A stretch of DNA of 64,000 nt. Source: Hemileia vastatrix (Eukaryota > Basidiomycota > Pucciniomycetes > Pucciniales > Zaghouaniaceae). Position numbers and translations under genes: made by a program. The notes beneath the pieces were generated by a model. It was not told where the DNA came from. It searched no databases and was given only the letters and a program-made list of their open reading frames with translations. Below are positions 1 through 12,245 of the stretch, one piece after another. Position 1 is the stretch's first letter. Each line of letters opens with the position of its first letter. Location: NCBI GenBank assembly GCA_030280995.1, contig JASXTE010000001.1:14045001-14109000 (forward strand). Reading direction: 5' to 3'.

Positions 1-72
1 GACTCTATAGCTTTATTTTTGTGTCATTAAATTTTTTTAAATAATTTAAAATTTTGAACTTTGATACCCCCT
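1..72. mobile_element. Right end of a TIR DNA transposon (GGGGGTATC family), truncated by window edge
   Basis: Positions 57-72 read AACTTTGATACCCCCT, the same terminal inverted repeat that closes the complete MITE at 49935-50134. The next bases are AAT, the 3-bp target type seen at other copies. Only the right end lies in the window. The remaining 56 bases are AT-rich and have no coding signal. Confidence 0.6.
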
Positions 73-114
73 AATAAGTAAAAATGATGTGAAACCACCA
101 GTGATCTGCCACCA

Positions 115-600
115 ATCCAAAGAAACCAAAGCTTAAGGAGCCAGTCCAAGATAGTTTAAATTCATAGATGACTTTAAACCTGAATAACAAAAACAGAACT
201 AGAATTCCTCTGGGACAAAAACAAAGGCTTGAAGAATTCATTCTGGGGTAGCTGTTCTATGGAGAAACCAGCTCATCAGTTACCCCCACACTTTCAAAAT
301 AAAATCTAGAAGCTCTCCCCTGGCTATCATCTAACAAAAACACAACATCCAACACAAAAAAAACCACACGGTGAAGGACCAGCATGTGAAGACCAAATAA
401 AATTCAGTTTAAAGTCATAGAGGACTAAAAACCTGTGAAAAGAAACCAAGAATTGGGTTCAACCAAATAAATAGAAAATTTTGGAAGCAGAAAATCTGGG
501 GTAACTGTTCTACAGAGAATCCAGCTCATCAGTTACCCCCACACTTGCCAAAATAAAATCTAGCAGCCCTGCTCATGGTTACTTTCTAACAAAAAAATGT
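115..600. repeat. Diverged direct duplication, period about 253 bp
   Basis: Two copies share a recognisable core: CCAGCTCATCAGTTACCCCC occurs at 268 and again at 521, each followed by ACACTT, AATAAAATCTAG and CTAACAAAAA. The block lies downstream of the Gypsy C integrase on the minus strand, so it may be that element's 3' untranslated DNA. No coding potential was seen. Confidence 0.65.
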
Positions 601-681
601 TTCCAAGAAAAATGTTGCACTCCTACAACCAAAACCCAAAAAAATCAAAAGAATTCTCCATAGTCTATCATCATTTCAGAG

Positions 682-891
682 TCAGTCCTCATCACTCCTA
701 GTGCCTCTAAGATAAAAACATTTCACCTGATCTTCAGCCATTCTTTTTTTTAAGACTGCACCATCCAACTCTTCCAAAACATAAGAACCTCCAGAAGCCT
801 GAGATCTGACCTTGTAAGGTCCATTCCACCTGTCAGAAAAAATTTTCCCCCACCGACTCTCCAGACTTCTATTATACACCAACACCATCAA
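682..891 (-). pseudogene. Gypsy C integrase C-terminal segment
   Basis: The minus-strand translation contains VLVYNRSLE, WGKIFSDRWNGPYKV and VLEELDGAVL. This is the SH3-like C-terminal tail of Ty3-type integrases, where a G-P-Y/F-like module (here WNGPYKV) follows the catalytic core. It is in a different frame from the integrase core at 978-2354, so a frameshift separates them. The conserved tail position agrees with its place as the last coding piece of the element. Confidence 0.75.
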
Positions 892-977
892 CCAGGCTTT
901 AAGGGATTCCTGAGTCTATGAGCCAACTTCTTGTCCCAATATCTGACTTATTGGTTTCTAATTTTTATCATTCTAGA

Positions 978-2354
978 TTATGCCCTATCTTGACATTCCT
1001 CTTTACATTCCAAAAGTTTCATCCTGGCACACAGTAAATCTTCTGTTGAGTGTACTTCATCCCAATCAATTCCAAGATAAGAAACTGCTTCCAAGTCCAC
1101 TAGTAAAACTGCTTTCTGTCCAAAAATTATCTCATATTGATAACAGCCAGTTTTCCTCTTCATAGTGACTCCATCAGCAAACAACACTAAGGGTAAATAA
1201 TTCCTCCACTATTCAGCACTATTTCCACACATCTTAACCAAAGAGTTCTTGATAACTTGATTGCCTATTTCAACCATTTCTTCAGCTTCAGGATAATAAG
1301 GTGTAGCCACCCTGAACTTTGAGCCAATTCTAACAAAAGCTTCCTTGAATTCAGCACCAAAATCTGGCCGACCATCAACAGTCACCAAATTAATAAATCC
1401 ATACCTATACACCTATTCTTTCTTTAAAAATTCTGCTGTATTTTTATCAGTAAAATTAACTATAGGAACTGCCTCAACACATCCAGACAAATTATCCCTT
1501 GTAAAAATAAAATATATTTATCTGCCCTCTTTAATATGGACAGTATCCAGACTGACTCTTCTAAACACAGTTGATTCACCATTAGAATGGCTAAACTCTT
1601 TTGTTTTCAAGTGACTTCTTCTTTGAAACTCTTTACAAGATTGTACCCAAACCTGAACTGCCATATTCATACCAGTCCACCAAAATCTGTCTGCTACTCT
1701 TCTATAAGTCTCTCTAAAACCTCTATTCCAAAGATCTTCATGCAAAGACTTCAACACAACTTCTTGACCCTTTTTCTGAGTCACCACCCCCTGAGCATTT
1801 TTATGCCTCCTTATCATTAACCTTCTTCCTGAAAAATAATATTTAGGACTTTTCTTTTTGATTTCCAACCAAGTATCATCATCAGAACTATCTGGCCTCT
1901 CCAAGGTCAACAGGTATTCCACCAAAATTAAATAAAACCCAGACTTACCCCAGGTCTCATTTTCAAAGTCCAAAAGTACACCATCCAAGAGTAAAGACCT
2001 GTCACCATAATCACCATTATGCACATGAGCCACTTGACCAGCCAAACCAGGTTACCAATATTAAAATTTTGGCACATCCTTCTTCTTCCACTTAATTTTC
2101 AGAAAATCCAGCCCACCCACAAAAACACTATTTTCCAAATTTGAGCCATCCCAAAAAACAGCCCCATCTTCATCAACAAAGAAATCCTGATCACCAGAAG
2201 TAAGATAAGATCCATCCAGTTTAGCCTCTTGGGGGATGGCAGAGAAATCTTCAGCACCTTTTGTGCTGGCCCTAAACACTGGAACATCCTCATCAAACTC
2301 TTCAGAATCAGAATCTTCATCTGTTGGTGGCCTCCTTGATAATCCATCAGGCAT
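978..2354 (-). pseudogene. Gypsy C integrase (zinc-binding and core), stop-ridden
   Basis: Four open stretches (2354-2061, 2045-1518, 1412-1209, 1187-978) share one minus-strand frame and are separated by stop codons only. In order they show a linker starting MPDGLSRRPP, the typical RNase H/integrase junction; the H2C2 zinc-binding module (LHEDLWNRGFRETYRRV, FWWTGM, then a CKEF pair); the first core strand around LDTVHI; and the second catalytic region VDGRPDFGAEF, where TDG would be expected. Loss by in-frame stops rather than indels points to point-mutation decay. It cannot encode an active integrase. Confidence 0.85.
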
Positions 2355-2758
2355 ATTAAAAGTTTTTCCTTACTTTTGTACCAGGTCAAAAGAAAATTGT
2401 CAATTAAATTCCACCCATCTAGTCATTGGAGAATTGGGAAGACTAAGATTTTGCATGCACCTGCAGCTCAAAATGCTCCCCCCGCAAAATATTCTGTAGC
2501 TTCTTCAAGATTTTTGCTACACCAAATAACTCAAATTTAGGCTGAGAATAGCTATATTCTACCTCATTAAAAAAACTGACTTGTGCCTTAGTGGCCAGAC
2601 CCTTCCATTTTCATCTTCTTGAAATAAGACAGAACTAGCAGAAATATAGCTTGAATTCACTTCCAGAGAAAGGTTTCCAGAACCAACACCATAATCTAAT
2701 TTGTGGAGCACAATATCTTCACCAATAAAATTTTTTAACTTCTAAAAGCCTCTTCACA

Positions 2759-3567
2759 CTATTCAGTCCATTCCCAATCTGTATCTTTTCTGTTTAACTT
2801 CCTCAGAGGTGAAGCCAGCAAAGAGAAATCCTTAATAAAAATCCTGAAATACACACACACTCCCAAATACCCCCTGACTTCAGTAGTACTTTTAGATGTT
2901 GGCCATGATTGAATTTTATTAATTTTCTTCTTTTCCATAATCCTTCCCTCCTTATAAACCTCATGACCCAGAATTTCTGATTCAGGAACACAGTGGCAGA
3001 ATTTTGACCCAGAGATAGTCAAAAGAGCCTCTTCAATTCTGAAAAATATCCCCTCTAGAGTTATTGCATACTCCCAAATAAAACTCCTTATACCAGGGGT
3101 TTCCTTCAACACCTCATTACCATCATCAGTAGTTAGACCTTTAATTCCACCATCATCAATAAAAACACCAGCATGGGTAGAGACCTCATCCTGTAAAATC
3201 CAAGCCATCTGTGCTTGATATACTTCCACTGAATCAGTTTCTCATTGAGGTAATCTAGTGAGTTGAAATCTGAAAAAAGGAGTCTCAAAATTTATGAGGG
3301 GCCTTGAATCCACTTAAATTACCTCTCATCATAACCACCAATAATATCACCCAAACCATAACATACCCTTCCAGTAAAATCTTCCACAAAATCATCTGCA
3401 CTTAGTAGCATCCCAGCATCCGTGATTGTGACTCTATTCAAAGCTGTAAGATCATGAGCCACCCTCAACTTACCATTTTTCTTCTTCACACAGTAAACAG
3501 GACTAGTATAGCTAGATGTTGGCTGTTCATATAACCCAGTCCTGACTTTTTCCCTAAAAATATCCAC
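2759..3567 (-). pseudogene. Gypsy C reverse transcriptase, frameshifted
   Basis: The upstream piece (3567-3319) carries the RT fingers motifs PTSSYTSPVYCVKKKNGKLR and HDLTALNRVTI. The downstream piece (3229-2759) carries the catalytic VFIDDGGIKG, equivalent to YxDD, then ILGHEV and the thumb region VRGYLGVCVYFRIFIKDFS, ending at KLNRKDTDWEW. The two pieces are in different frames, and the segment between them (3230-3318) also has stops. Both Asp residues of the IDD motif are kept. Upstream it follows the protease and an acidic/basic linker; downstream it leads to RNase H-like sequence. Confidence 0.88.
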
Positions 3568-3805
3568 AAAATCATTTCTGATCGTAGCTGGAATTGAAAT
3601 TGGTTTGCTTTACCAAGTTTCATGGCTTACCACAGGAGTAAAGTAGGGTTCTCCATAAGAATTTTTTAAAACACCTTTCTCCTACTCCACAAATGCCACA
3701 GATTTTTCCCTCAACACAGTCACATGTACAGATCTCCTGATAAAGGAGTCTCTTCAAGGGAGGATTCAAACCAACTGGCATTGGCTCATTGGCAAGCCTA
3801 ATGTT

Positions 3806-4183
3806 CTAAGCTACCTTCTTGTATTTTTCTTTTCCCCCTTCAAATTGATGAATCTTCAAGAATTCTTCATCACCAGACCTGGAACAAAAACCAAGGGTTT
3901 TCCCATTGCTCACATGTGTTGCCAAGGTAATTTTTTTGAAAGTTGTAGAAGAAACCCTAGTGTTGCACAATTGAGAGGACTTACTTTTATTCCCCGATCT
4001 CACAACTCCTAAATGGTTCCTCACATCCAGATCTTCATCTTCCCTTCCATCTTCTAAATCTTCAAATCTTGATTCATCTTCGGAACCACATCTTTTAAAC
4101 TTGGGCAGTTTAACCTCATGCTTGAGGCCTAAAAATTGATCTTGCTGATATTCACAAAAAATATTTTTATCTTCTTTCTTCAC
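3806..4183 (-). pseudogene. Gypsy C protease-RT linker, charged
   Basis: The minus-strand stretch is Glu/Asp/Lys-rich (for example FEDLEDGREDEDLDVRN) and has no recognised domain. It lies between the protease and RT of Gypsy C, where Ty3 polyproteins have a variable linker. DNA at 3895-4030 is duplicated at about 4272-4410 (period about 381 bp; shared tracts include CACAKGTGTKGCCAAG), so part of this linker arose by direct duplication. Function unknown. Confidence 0.45.
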
Positions 4184-4796
4184 TATCTTCGGATTTCTTT
4201 CTTGATTTTCTTGAATTAGCTTGAGATTTTTTTCTTCATTTCTTTATTTTCCTGCTGAACTATCAAAATAAATAGGGGTCTCCCCAATTGTCACAGGTGT
4301 GGCCAAGATAATGTTTCTGAAAGGTGTAGAAGAAAGCCTAGAGGTGCACTATTGGGAGGACTTACTTGTAGACCCCAATCTCCCCACTGCAAAGCTTTTC
4401 CTCATATCTTTCAGTAAAGATATGTAACCAATCTTCTTTTCAGTACTTGAATAAAAAACAATTGAAAATCTTGAGAAAGGACAGAGACTTGATAAAAAAC
4501 TTGATGAATACTTGCAGAGAGGGAAACATTAAAAAGTGAAGGTTGAAAATCCACTTGGTATATCTCCAAGGGAGCTGACCTACTACAACTTGTAATTTCC
4601 TTATCTTGAGGAGAGGTTGCAGCACTAGGGTGATCAGCCCTCAGCACTCTAAAAAAGACAGACCCCTACTAGAGCCTGAGCCACACTCAAAAAAACCATA
4701 GTTAGCACCTACTTCCCTTCTTCTTGTGAAAAAATCCATACACTGGCACATAGATGACAAGCCAGGTCTTGTTTTACAACCATCTTCACCAAGGGA

Positions 4797-5308
4797 TTAA
4801 AACCTCATATGGAGTCTCCTCTCATCTTCAACAGTGAAATCCAGACTGATTCCAAAATCAAACTGATAACCAATTCTTTCCTGAGAATCTATCAAGAATG
4901 GCACACCCAAAACAGCTTTTACTGCCCCCTTGGCAATAAAAAAATAGACTTTCACAGTGGCTTCACCAACATCCAGATTAGCAAACTCAGAGTCCACACA
5001 AATTCATTGACATGACCTCCTATCCCTCTTAAGCTCCCACCAATACCTGTCTTTATGGGGAGACCCAAGTTAGTATCCTCATACAAAGAAATCAGGTTTA
5101 TTTGAGAACCAAAATAAACTAATTCCCTAGCATCTCTGCCAATCAGGGTGACATTTAAAAAACCAAAAGGAGTAGAAAATTTAGTATCTAGCCCCTCACC
5201 AAACATTTCAGCAGAATTACATATGTATTTTGTTTTCCCAGAAGAAACTCTTCTCCTTGTCAAAAATGTTTTCTGTCTCTCAGCCAACCCAGGACTGATA
5301 GCATACAA
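4797..5308 (-). pseudogene. Gypsy C aspartic protease region
   Basis: Minus-strand pieces 5308-4952 and 4997-4797 together give the retropepsin-like fold. VYFGSQINLIS stands where the catalytic D-S/T-G is expected (VDTGSQVNLIS-type), so the catalytic Asp appears changed. It is followed by GLPIKTGIGGSLRGIGGH, VKVYFFIAKGAVKAVLGVPFL and a downstream DSQERIGY. The pieces overlap in different frames, so there is a frameshift near 4970. The piece at 5598-5350 continues upstream but is not recognisable. Confidence 0.75.
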
Positions 5309-5609
5309 CTACCCATAAGTGAGTGAAACCTGACCCTGATTCATTCTCTTTAAAACAGAGTCCATAACATTTTTCTGACCAGAATTAACTGGCCTCTAAA
5401 AATGAGCCCTGGGTTCAGCCACCTTGGTCCTAGATAAATCTTGAGGACAAGAGCCTCCAAAAGATTTTCCATCAACAGGAACCAAAGAAGATCACTCTCC
5501 AGAACCTCTAACTCAAGCAGGCTTTGGCAATGAAGACAAAGGGAAATTTTCAGGCCTAAGTCACTGTAAGAGGTATAAATAAGTCTTATCAGCAGCACTA
5601 AGGTCTGAA

Positions 5610-6590
5610 TAGAACTAAACCAAGTTTAGTTATATTATTATACTATAAAATCCCACACTATTTATAACTTTAATTATATGTTATAAACCAGGTACTGTTT
5701 ATATAATAAAATAAATCACTAAATTTAGTGTTATAACAATATTTAAATACTATGTATAGTTATTCCCACATCTGTTTATATATAATATAAACCAGGTTCC
5801 AAACTAGAGTATATAAATAAGTTACCCGGACTAGTAAGTTATTAATGCAATATAATAATAAATATGGTACTTATGCTTCTGCAATTCTTACTTGGATTAC
5901 TCAACAAGTTGGGAGCCAGGAATAAGATATCAATACTTATAATCTACTGGGAAATAGAAATTACCTATTTAAGATACAATATCAGCAATATAATATTGAA
6001 TTTATATTAGATGATAAGGGGAAATTAATAATAAATATATTACCCTATGCAGTGGACCTCACTCAATATAGCTGTAATGATATTTAATTATTAAGACTCA
6101 AGAGACTACAACAGTAGTGACTTCAATGATACTAAAAGTATCAGGTTCAAGTTGTGGTAAAAGAAGATGGTGATTTCTAGGGGAAATCACCTCCTTATAT
6201 CTTATTTCATTCATACTATTTACATGTGTTTACTCATCCATGTTTAAGCAACCCTGCATTTACTTTATATGTACACCTGACTTCTTATCTGCTTGCATGC
6301 ATATTCCTGCATTTATTCCTGCATCTTTATCTGCTTGCATGCATATTTCTGCATATTCCTGCATTTATTCCTGTATCTTTATCTGCCTGCATACTCTCCC
6401 TGCTTCCTTATCTCCCTTCATTTGTATTTACCTGCATATTCCTGCTCCCTTATCTTCCTGCATTTTACTTGCTTGCTGTTCCTGCTTCCTTATCTTCTTA
6501 TATCTCTGTTTCTACCTTCTTTTTACTTTTATTCAATCTTTATTACCATTTTGTCAGCTCTTTCTTGTTCCTGGCTGACAGAAATCCTCC
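5610..6590. repeat. AT-rich non-coding insertion with a pyrimidine minisatellite inside Gypsy C
   Basis: Between the protease-side and gag-side coding relics lies about 1 kb of AT-rich DNA with no homology to Gypsy proteins. Its right part (about 6280-6480) is an irregular minisatellite of TTCCTGCAT / TTTATCTGCTTGCATGCATAT type units, about 50 bp long. The block ends near GGCTGACA (6573-6580), a typical LTR-like terminus, but I could not find a matching left end or target duplication. Open frames here are low-complexity Phe/Leu/Ser runs and are not genes. Confidence 0.5.
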
Positions 6591-6789
6591 TCAGAGTTAG
6601 AATCTACCTCCATAGGCATTTGATCACCATTCAAGTCCAATGCACCAAAACTAGGGGGCCCATATCTGCCATACACTTCTGCATCTTCTACAGCTCCTCT
6701 TTTCTGTGCTTCCTCCTAGCTTAACTCAGCTTATGATACACCTTTGATGCCTTAGGCTTTGTTTGGGCCTGAGCACTGCTCTTGGGCCT

Positions 6790-8073
6790 TCACACCTTTC
6801 CAGCATAAACATCATAAACACCAGCCAAACACTCTCCACTTGACTGGCCACCACAAGAATACAACTCCAAACCATTAAAAGATGAAGTAAATGTGACCCT
6901 TTTGGCCTCCTTCACATTCTCTTTTCCATAATCTCCCCCTTTACCAGAAGAAGATGCCTCATTTGGAAGCTCCTCAAACCTTGGCCTCCTTGAGCCATTG
7001 TGTCTTATCCTCACCAAATCAATAGGAGCCTAACCATCACTAGGCTTCAAAAAAGTTCCATCAGGGAATCCAAACACTTTACTATCAAAATCCACTTTCC
7101 CTTTGGAGAAATCCCTCTTCAAGGCTCAAAAATCATTGGATTTGTGGCCCTTACTGTTACAGTAAGAGAAAACCCAAGGATCACTTCTAGAACCAGACCT
7201 CCTTTCAGAATACCTTGACTGAAAAGGTCCCTTTTTGGCCTTCTAAGCCTCTTGAACAAAAATATGCAGCTTCTTTGTTAAATCAGCCAAATTCTCTACG
7301 ACTGAATCCACCTCTTTAGGCTTCTCAGGAGCCTTCCCCTTTCTATCATTTTCCTTCTTTTTCTTTGCATCCTCAACATTCCCTGAAATGGCCTCACTAA
7401 ACTTGCTAAAATATTTGGTGTTATTTTCTTAGAAAGTTTCCAATGTTAATAATTTCATATGCTCTTCCACAAACTCCTTAGCAACAGAAAGTGCAGGTAA
7501 CTTCTGGTTACCATTGGGAAGCATTTTCATATGATCCTTCCTAGTCAACTCTTTCAACACATCTATTTTAAGCTTCATTTCCAGGGAAGACCAGATTATA
7601 TCCCTTGAAGAATATTTACTCTCTATCTCCTGAATATCAACCAAATAATCCACCACTGGCTCCAACTGAGCCACAACCTTTCTATAAGAGGGAAATTTTT
7701 CCACCCAACCATAATATTGCCATTCACTAGCAATCATGTTCAAATCCACCATAGAGCATCTATACCCCCACCTATCTATCATCTGAAGACACAACTTCTT
7801 CTAATCCTTCCTTCTATAACCCTCCATAGCAGCTACCTCCTTCACAAGAGCCCTTTCACCAATATAGAAAATGACTTGCTTTACCATGTCCAAGTGAGAA
7901 GCCCCATCAAAATTCCCAGAATCCTCAAATAACTCCATAAACAACTTCACATCCTCCCCCATAAATATTGGCCCCTTCCAAGACTTGATCCTGACTGAAG
8001 GCCTAAAAGAAAGAGGAGGAGCAAAATCCTCAGATACTCCACAACCAACAGAGAAAGAGGGTCCAGAAGCCAT
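6790..8073 (-). pseudogene. Gypsy C Gag, single frame with in-frame stops
   Basis: A start codon at 8073 (MASGPSFSVGCGVSEDF) opens a frame running to about 6790. The three long open parts (8073-7801, 7794-7429, 7017-6790) are all in phase, so the gene is broken by about five stops and no indel. The middle looks like a Ty3 capsid, with IKSWKGPIFMGEDVKLFMELFED and a helical KFPSYRKVVAQLEP. A degraded zinc knuckle (YCNSKGHKSNDF, expected CxxCxxxGHxxxxC) follows near 7160. Several stops are TAG/TAA where CAG/CAA would restore Gln, which fits C-to-T decay. Confidence 0.82.
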
Positions 8074-8211
8074 AGTTCCAAAGGAATCCAGAAATCAAAT
8101 TTCAAATCAACAAAATCCAAAATCCACAACAAATCCACCAAAGAAGAGAGTCCAAAAGTAACAGAGATTCCAAAAGCTAGAAAATCTTACCCCAAATTGG
8201 ACACCAGAAAT

Positions 8212-9267
8212 TTAGACAATCCTATATTACTGGCTATAGGCCTTGACCAAGGGAGTTGGAGAAAAACTTGAGAGAAAACCCCCTGTCCCTTTGAGAAATA
8301 CCAGGTGAGATTAATTTGCTACATCAAATCAAAGACTGTTACAATACCCCTTCCAAAAATTTTGTGACTGCTTAGCAAGTTATTAAAGTAGCCAATAGAA
8401 GATCACTGAGAACCAAAGAGCTGAAACCTGAAGTTCAGAGAAAATTCACACCAGAAACCAAAAACTAGTATACTTGTTGCACAGAAAAAAGCAATAATAA
8501 TTCATGCAGGTTGCAAAGCTACACCAGAGAAACCAGTTTCCAAAGTTGAGTTAAATGAAGAACTAATCTTTTAAAAAACACAGCCAATCGTGGCCAAAAA
8601 ACTATGAAAACTGATTGAGAAACAGTGATCTAATTACCAGATAGTTGTATGATATATAGAGTTGCTCCAAAACTCTCTTATTTAGTATGTACACACTGAC
8701 CACCTCTAACCTGCCCAATTTCCTCTCTACCACTTCTAAAACACATAATAAATCATGCCCAAGTACTTTCCCCACCTTCCAAATGCATATTCAGACTGGC
8801 ATGTGGCTCTGCTTCATGCAGACACCTGCTTCTGAGCCAAAATACCCCAATTTACCTTTAAAAAATCTAGTACACTACCAAAACCTTTAAAACACAGCCT
8901 TAAGTAAAAATAACCTTGATACATGAATTATATAGCCAAATTAGGTCTACCCAATGGTACTAATCACTTAACCATAAGACTTAAGGTTAGCCCAAAAAAA
9001 ATAAAAAAATTAAATTAAACAGTTATAATAAAATATGAAAAATGAGAAAAAGAAGCCTTGAAAATTAGAATATGAAAATTTTCTATGTGACACAAAATAT
9101 AGAGAAAAACCAGGGCTATCCAATGGTAATAGCCACATACCAATAGTCTAAATATTCAGCCCATAAAACCTGAAAACCCCATAATTCAAAATTTAGTGTC
9201 AATTAAGACATCCAAAAACAGCACCACACAATACAAAAAAGGCCACTGCCAATGTTGGAAGACCACA
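8212..9267 (-). repeat. LTR of Gypsy C (about 1056 bp)
   Basis: This block is homologous along its length to 54223-55305. Read on the minus strand it begins TGTGGTCTTCC (at 9267) and ends at GGATTGTCTAAA (8212), where the other copy ends TCTACA. Immediately downstream on the minus strand is TGGTGTCCAATTTGGGGT, a plausible primer-binding region, and then the gag start at 8073. It therefore acts as the 5' LTR. Confidence 0.8.
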
Positions 9268-9690
9268 ATGTGACCTGAAATCACACAACGTTCTTGAATT
9301 AAATACATTTCACACACACTGCATGACTCAATTAAGCACCCCTACAAGCAGCATGCATGAAATGATGCATGGCTTGTGCCTGGCATGTGCAATATCAGAT
9401 GTCCTGTTTTATTACAAAACATCATGTCTTGTTTTGTGTACAGGATGTTGATACCCAAAACACAAGCGTGACACACTTTTGCCCACAGTGCTATGGGTTG
9501 GGGATGTCTGAGGGGTAGGTTTGTCACATGAGTTGGATAACTTGGGGGAGAGGTTGTTTCCAGTCTTTGCATCATTCATTTCTACTTGCACAGGATATAT
9601 GAGTTTGAATGTAGAGACAGTGTGGAGGATAAACAGACATCAACACCAACAAGAAACAAGTATGTATGCCCATCATAGAGCAAGAGTGTG
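9268..9690. other. Unassigned spacer between Gypsy C LTR and a Copia LTR
   Basis: About 420 bp with no recognised coding or repeat structure. It contains short TGCATG-rich runs (for example GCAGCATGCATGAAATGATG). I saw no convincing gene. Confidence 0.4.
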
Positions 9691-9983
9691 CTTAATTAAT
9701 TTATTGGGGTGCAATCTTGCTATGGTTTCACCATAATTATGCACTTAGCTAGACTCTCATTATGTATATAGCCTATAATCTGGTCACTTTGGAGTACTTT
9801 CCTTGGTTCTGAAAAGTATAAGAACCATGTCAGTAACTCTACTATGAGTGGAACCAAATATTCATTTCTTACCTGAGAAACGCATAAGTAACTCTTCTCC
9901 AAGTGAAACTAGAGGAAAGATACAAAAGAAATTCCTATGGGCTTATATAGGAAACTAGCTAAGACTCAACTATGTACATAGCA
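9690..9983 (-). repeat. Copia 1 3' LTR (left boundary approximate)
   Basis: The minus strand begins TGCTATGTACATAGTTGAGT and continues with TTTCCTATATAAGCCCATAGG, a TATA-like promoter element. The same blocks occur in the Copia LTR ending at 46393, which begins TGTTATGTACATAG and contains CCTATATAAACCCATAGG. A polypurine tract lies just before it, marking it as the 3' LTR. Confidence 0.7.
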
Positions 9984-10668
9984 CCCCCCACCCTTCACAA
10001 GTTTCCCAATACTATATATTAGAAGAATATAACCAAAAAAAAAAAAGTAAAAATGATAGAAAGAAAGAAAAAATAAATAAAATAAAATAAAATAAAATAA
10101 AATAAAATAAAATAGGACTATAAAACACATAAATTATGCCTCTTCTCTTACCATACATTTGGACCAAGAGGTTTGGTGAGAAGTTTTGAAATTTGAGAAG
10201 CTGAAGGAAGCCACTGTATAATAACTTTGCTTGCCTTGAGTTGCTTGTTAAAAAAATTGATAGCACCCTCTGTGTCTTAAGCACTTGTCACATGGCTTGT
10301 CTGTAGCAGTAATTATAGTGTTCTGTTATTTCAAACATAATTGTAGGAACTATACTATCACATAAATCTAATAATAAATTTCTAAGCCATAAAACCTTTC
10401 TAATAGCATTTGCTAAAGATATATATTCAGAATCCAGTTTAGCCAAGGCATCAATTGATTGACTTTTTTATTGCCACAGGACAGGTAAATAATTTAGGAA
10501 TAGAACATGTCCATTTGTTGAATGTTGAAATTCTCCTCCCCAAGTGACATCAGATTAGGAAGTGGTTTTGATGGTACTTCAGGAAGGAAACAAGTTCAGT
10601 TTTAGATCTTTGGTGAATTTTAAATATTGTAGGAGATGTTTTAGAACTTTCCATTCATTCTCAACAGG

Positions 10669-11250
10669 TTAAAAAGAAAATTTAGCTATAAAGTTAACTG
10701 TAAAAGCTAGTTCTGGAAGTGAGCCCACAACAAGATACCTGAAAGAACCAATCATTGAAAGAAACTTAGTGGATTTGCAAGGGCCAGTAATTTTTAGTGA
10801 AAATATGTTCATATTCACTGCAAGTGGTAAAGTAGAATTCATACAAGTCTCTTTGAAGTCTTTGAGTATTCTATTAATTAATGCAGGTTGTGATAAAGAA
10901 AAACCAAGGTCACTACATTCCACTTTAAAAACTACCACTGAATCTAGACCATTATTCTATCTTATTTTTACTTTGCCTTTAAGATCCTCCTCTAGTTTTC
11001 TCATTCTTGCATTTTTGTTACAGGCTACAACCCCATTGTCAACATGAACCCAAATTATTCAAGTGTCTTTTTTATTCTTGAAAACATAGAAACTAGTGTC
11101 AAGTTTGCTTCTCATGTAGCCAAATCTTCCAAGAATTTTGGCCAGGTAATACTATCAGAATTTTGCTACCTATTTGGAGCCAAAGGGAGATTTCTTTGTT
11201 GAAAAACTTAAGAATAGGTACCATTTTATAAACCCTCTGAATGTATAACA
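10669..11250 (-). pseudogene. Copia 1 reverse transcriptase, C-terminal half
   Basis: The minus-strand translation shows the late RT motifs of Copia: IWVHVDNGVV, where the family has the YVDD/HVDD catalytic pair, then LGFSLSQPALINRILKDF, and MIGSFRYLVVGSLPELAFTV, matching the conserved G-S-L-x-Y-L-x-x-x-x-R-P-D-L signature. The second catalytic Asp is Asn (GAT to AAT), so it would be inactive even if translated. Frames are broken between 11050 and 12240, where the earlier RT motifs are barely readable. Confidence 0.8.
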
Positions 11251-12245
11251 TATATTGTTTTAGTTATTTCACGGTGAAGATATGCTGCAGAAATCTCAAC
11301 ATATTTTACAACCCAATTTTTCATTGCTTCTAAATTAAGTAAAATGCACAGGAATATAAAAGTATCAATTGGTGAAAAAGTTTCAAAAAATAAACTCCTG
11401 AAAGCTGTTTGAAACCTTGAGCTACATATCTTGCTTTATATTTTGATATGTTACCTTCAGGGGTTTGTTTGATGGCAAAACCTCACCTTGAACCCAAAAC
11501 TGTTGCACCATTTGGAAAATCAACCACACCCCAAACTTCCATCAAGGAAAGATTTTTAAGCTCCTCTTTACACACAATTTTTCACTTTTGTGTGTCCTGT
11601 TGTTTAAATGCTTGTTTTTATGAGGTTGGAAGGCATTCAGAGATAGATTTTGCATTGGCCTTGATGTAGTACACAAGAAAGTATTGCACTTCAATAATGT
11701 TTTCTGACATAAAATCTTCAAGGAAAAGAGAATTTATGATATGCAAAATTGAGCCCTTATTAACTGCAGGTGGCAGTTTGTGTTTTTTTTCCTTAACATC
11801 ACCATGGAAAACTTTCATAGCTGAGGTGAAGAGTTTTCCAGATCCAGGATCTAGAAAAGTGGAGCCATTCCCTCCATCAGCATATGCAATGACTCTGACA
11901 CATAGACTTCTGTCCTGGAGCTTACTCCTTTTCTCCTCTGGAATATGTACATAAGCCCATATGCCAAAAACACAGAAATTACCTATTGAAGGTTTTTTGT
12001 TGAAGATGATTTCATAAGGTGTTTTGGTTCCTGTATTGACATTTGGTAGTCTTTTATGAACATAGAATGCCCATGGGTAGGCAAAACTCTACATGTTCAT
12101 ATCAAAACCACTACCAAGAAGATTAGTTTATGCCATGTTTTCCAATTGTTCTGTTGAAAAATTTGGCAGTGATATTCTGTCCATGGTGATATGGAATTTA
12201 ATTTTTGTGGAAGATTCCAGCATTTTCAAGGAAAGAGCTGAATTT

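Larger units (their letters stand above)
682..9267 (-). mobile_element. Ty3/Gypsy retrotransposon 'Gypsy C', degraded, with 5' LTR
   Basis: Read on the minus strand from right to left, the order is LTR (8212-9267), gag (6790-8073), aspartic protease (4797-5308), reverse transcriptase and RNase H region (2759-3567, then to about 2354), integrase (978-2354) and integrase C-terminus (682-891). This PR-RT-RH-IN order is diagnostic of Ty3/Gypsy (Metaviridae). Every reading frame is broken. The gap between protease and gag (about 5610-6590) is AT-rich foreign-looking DNA. No 3' LTR is found before position 682, so that end is truncated or lies outside the window. Confidence 0.9.

Noticed and set aside
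6226..6724. Overlapping 112-143-codon frames rich in Leu, Ile, Phe, Ser and Cys
   Set aside because: All three frames are open over the same pyrimidine minisatellite, a sign of base bias rather than coding.
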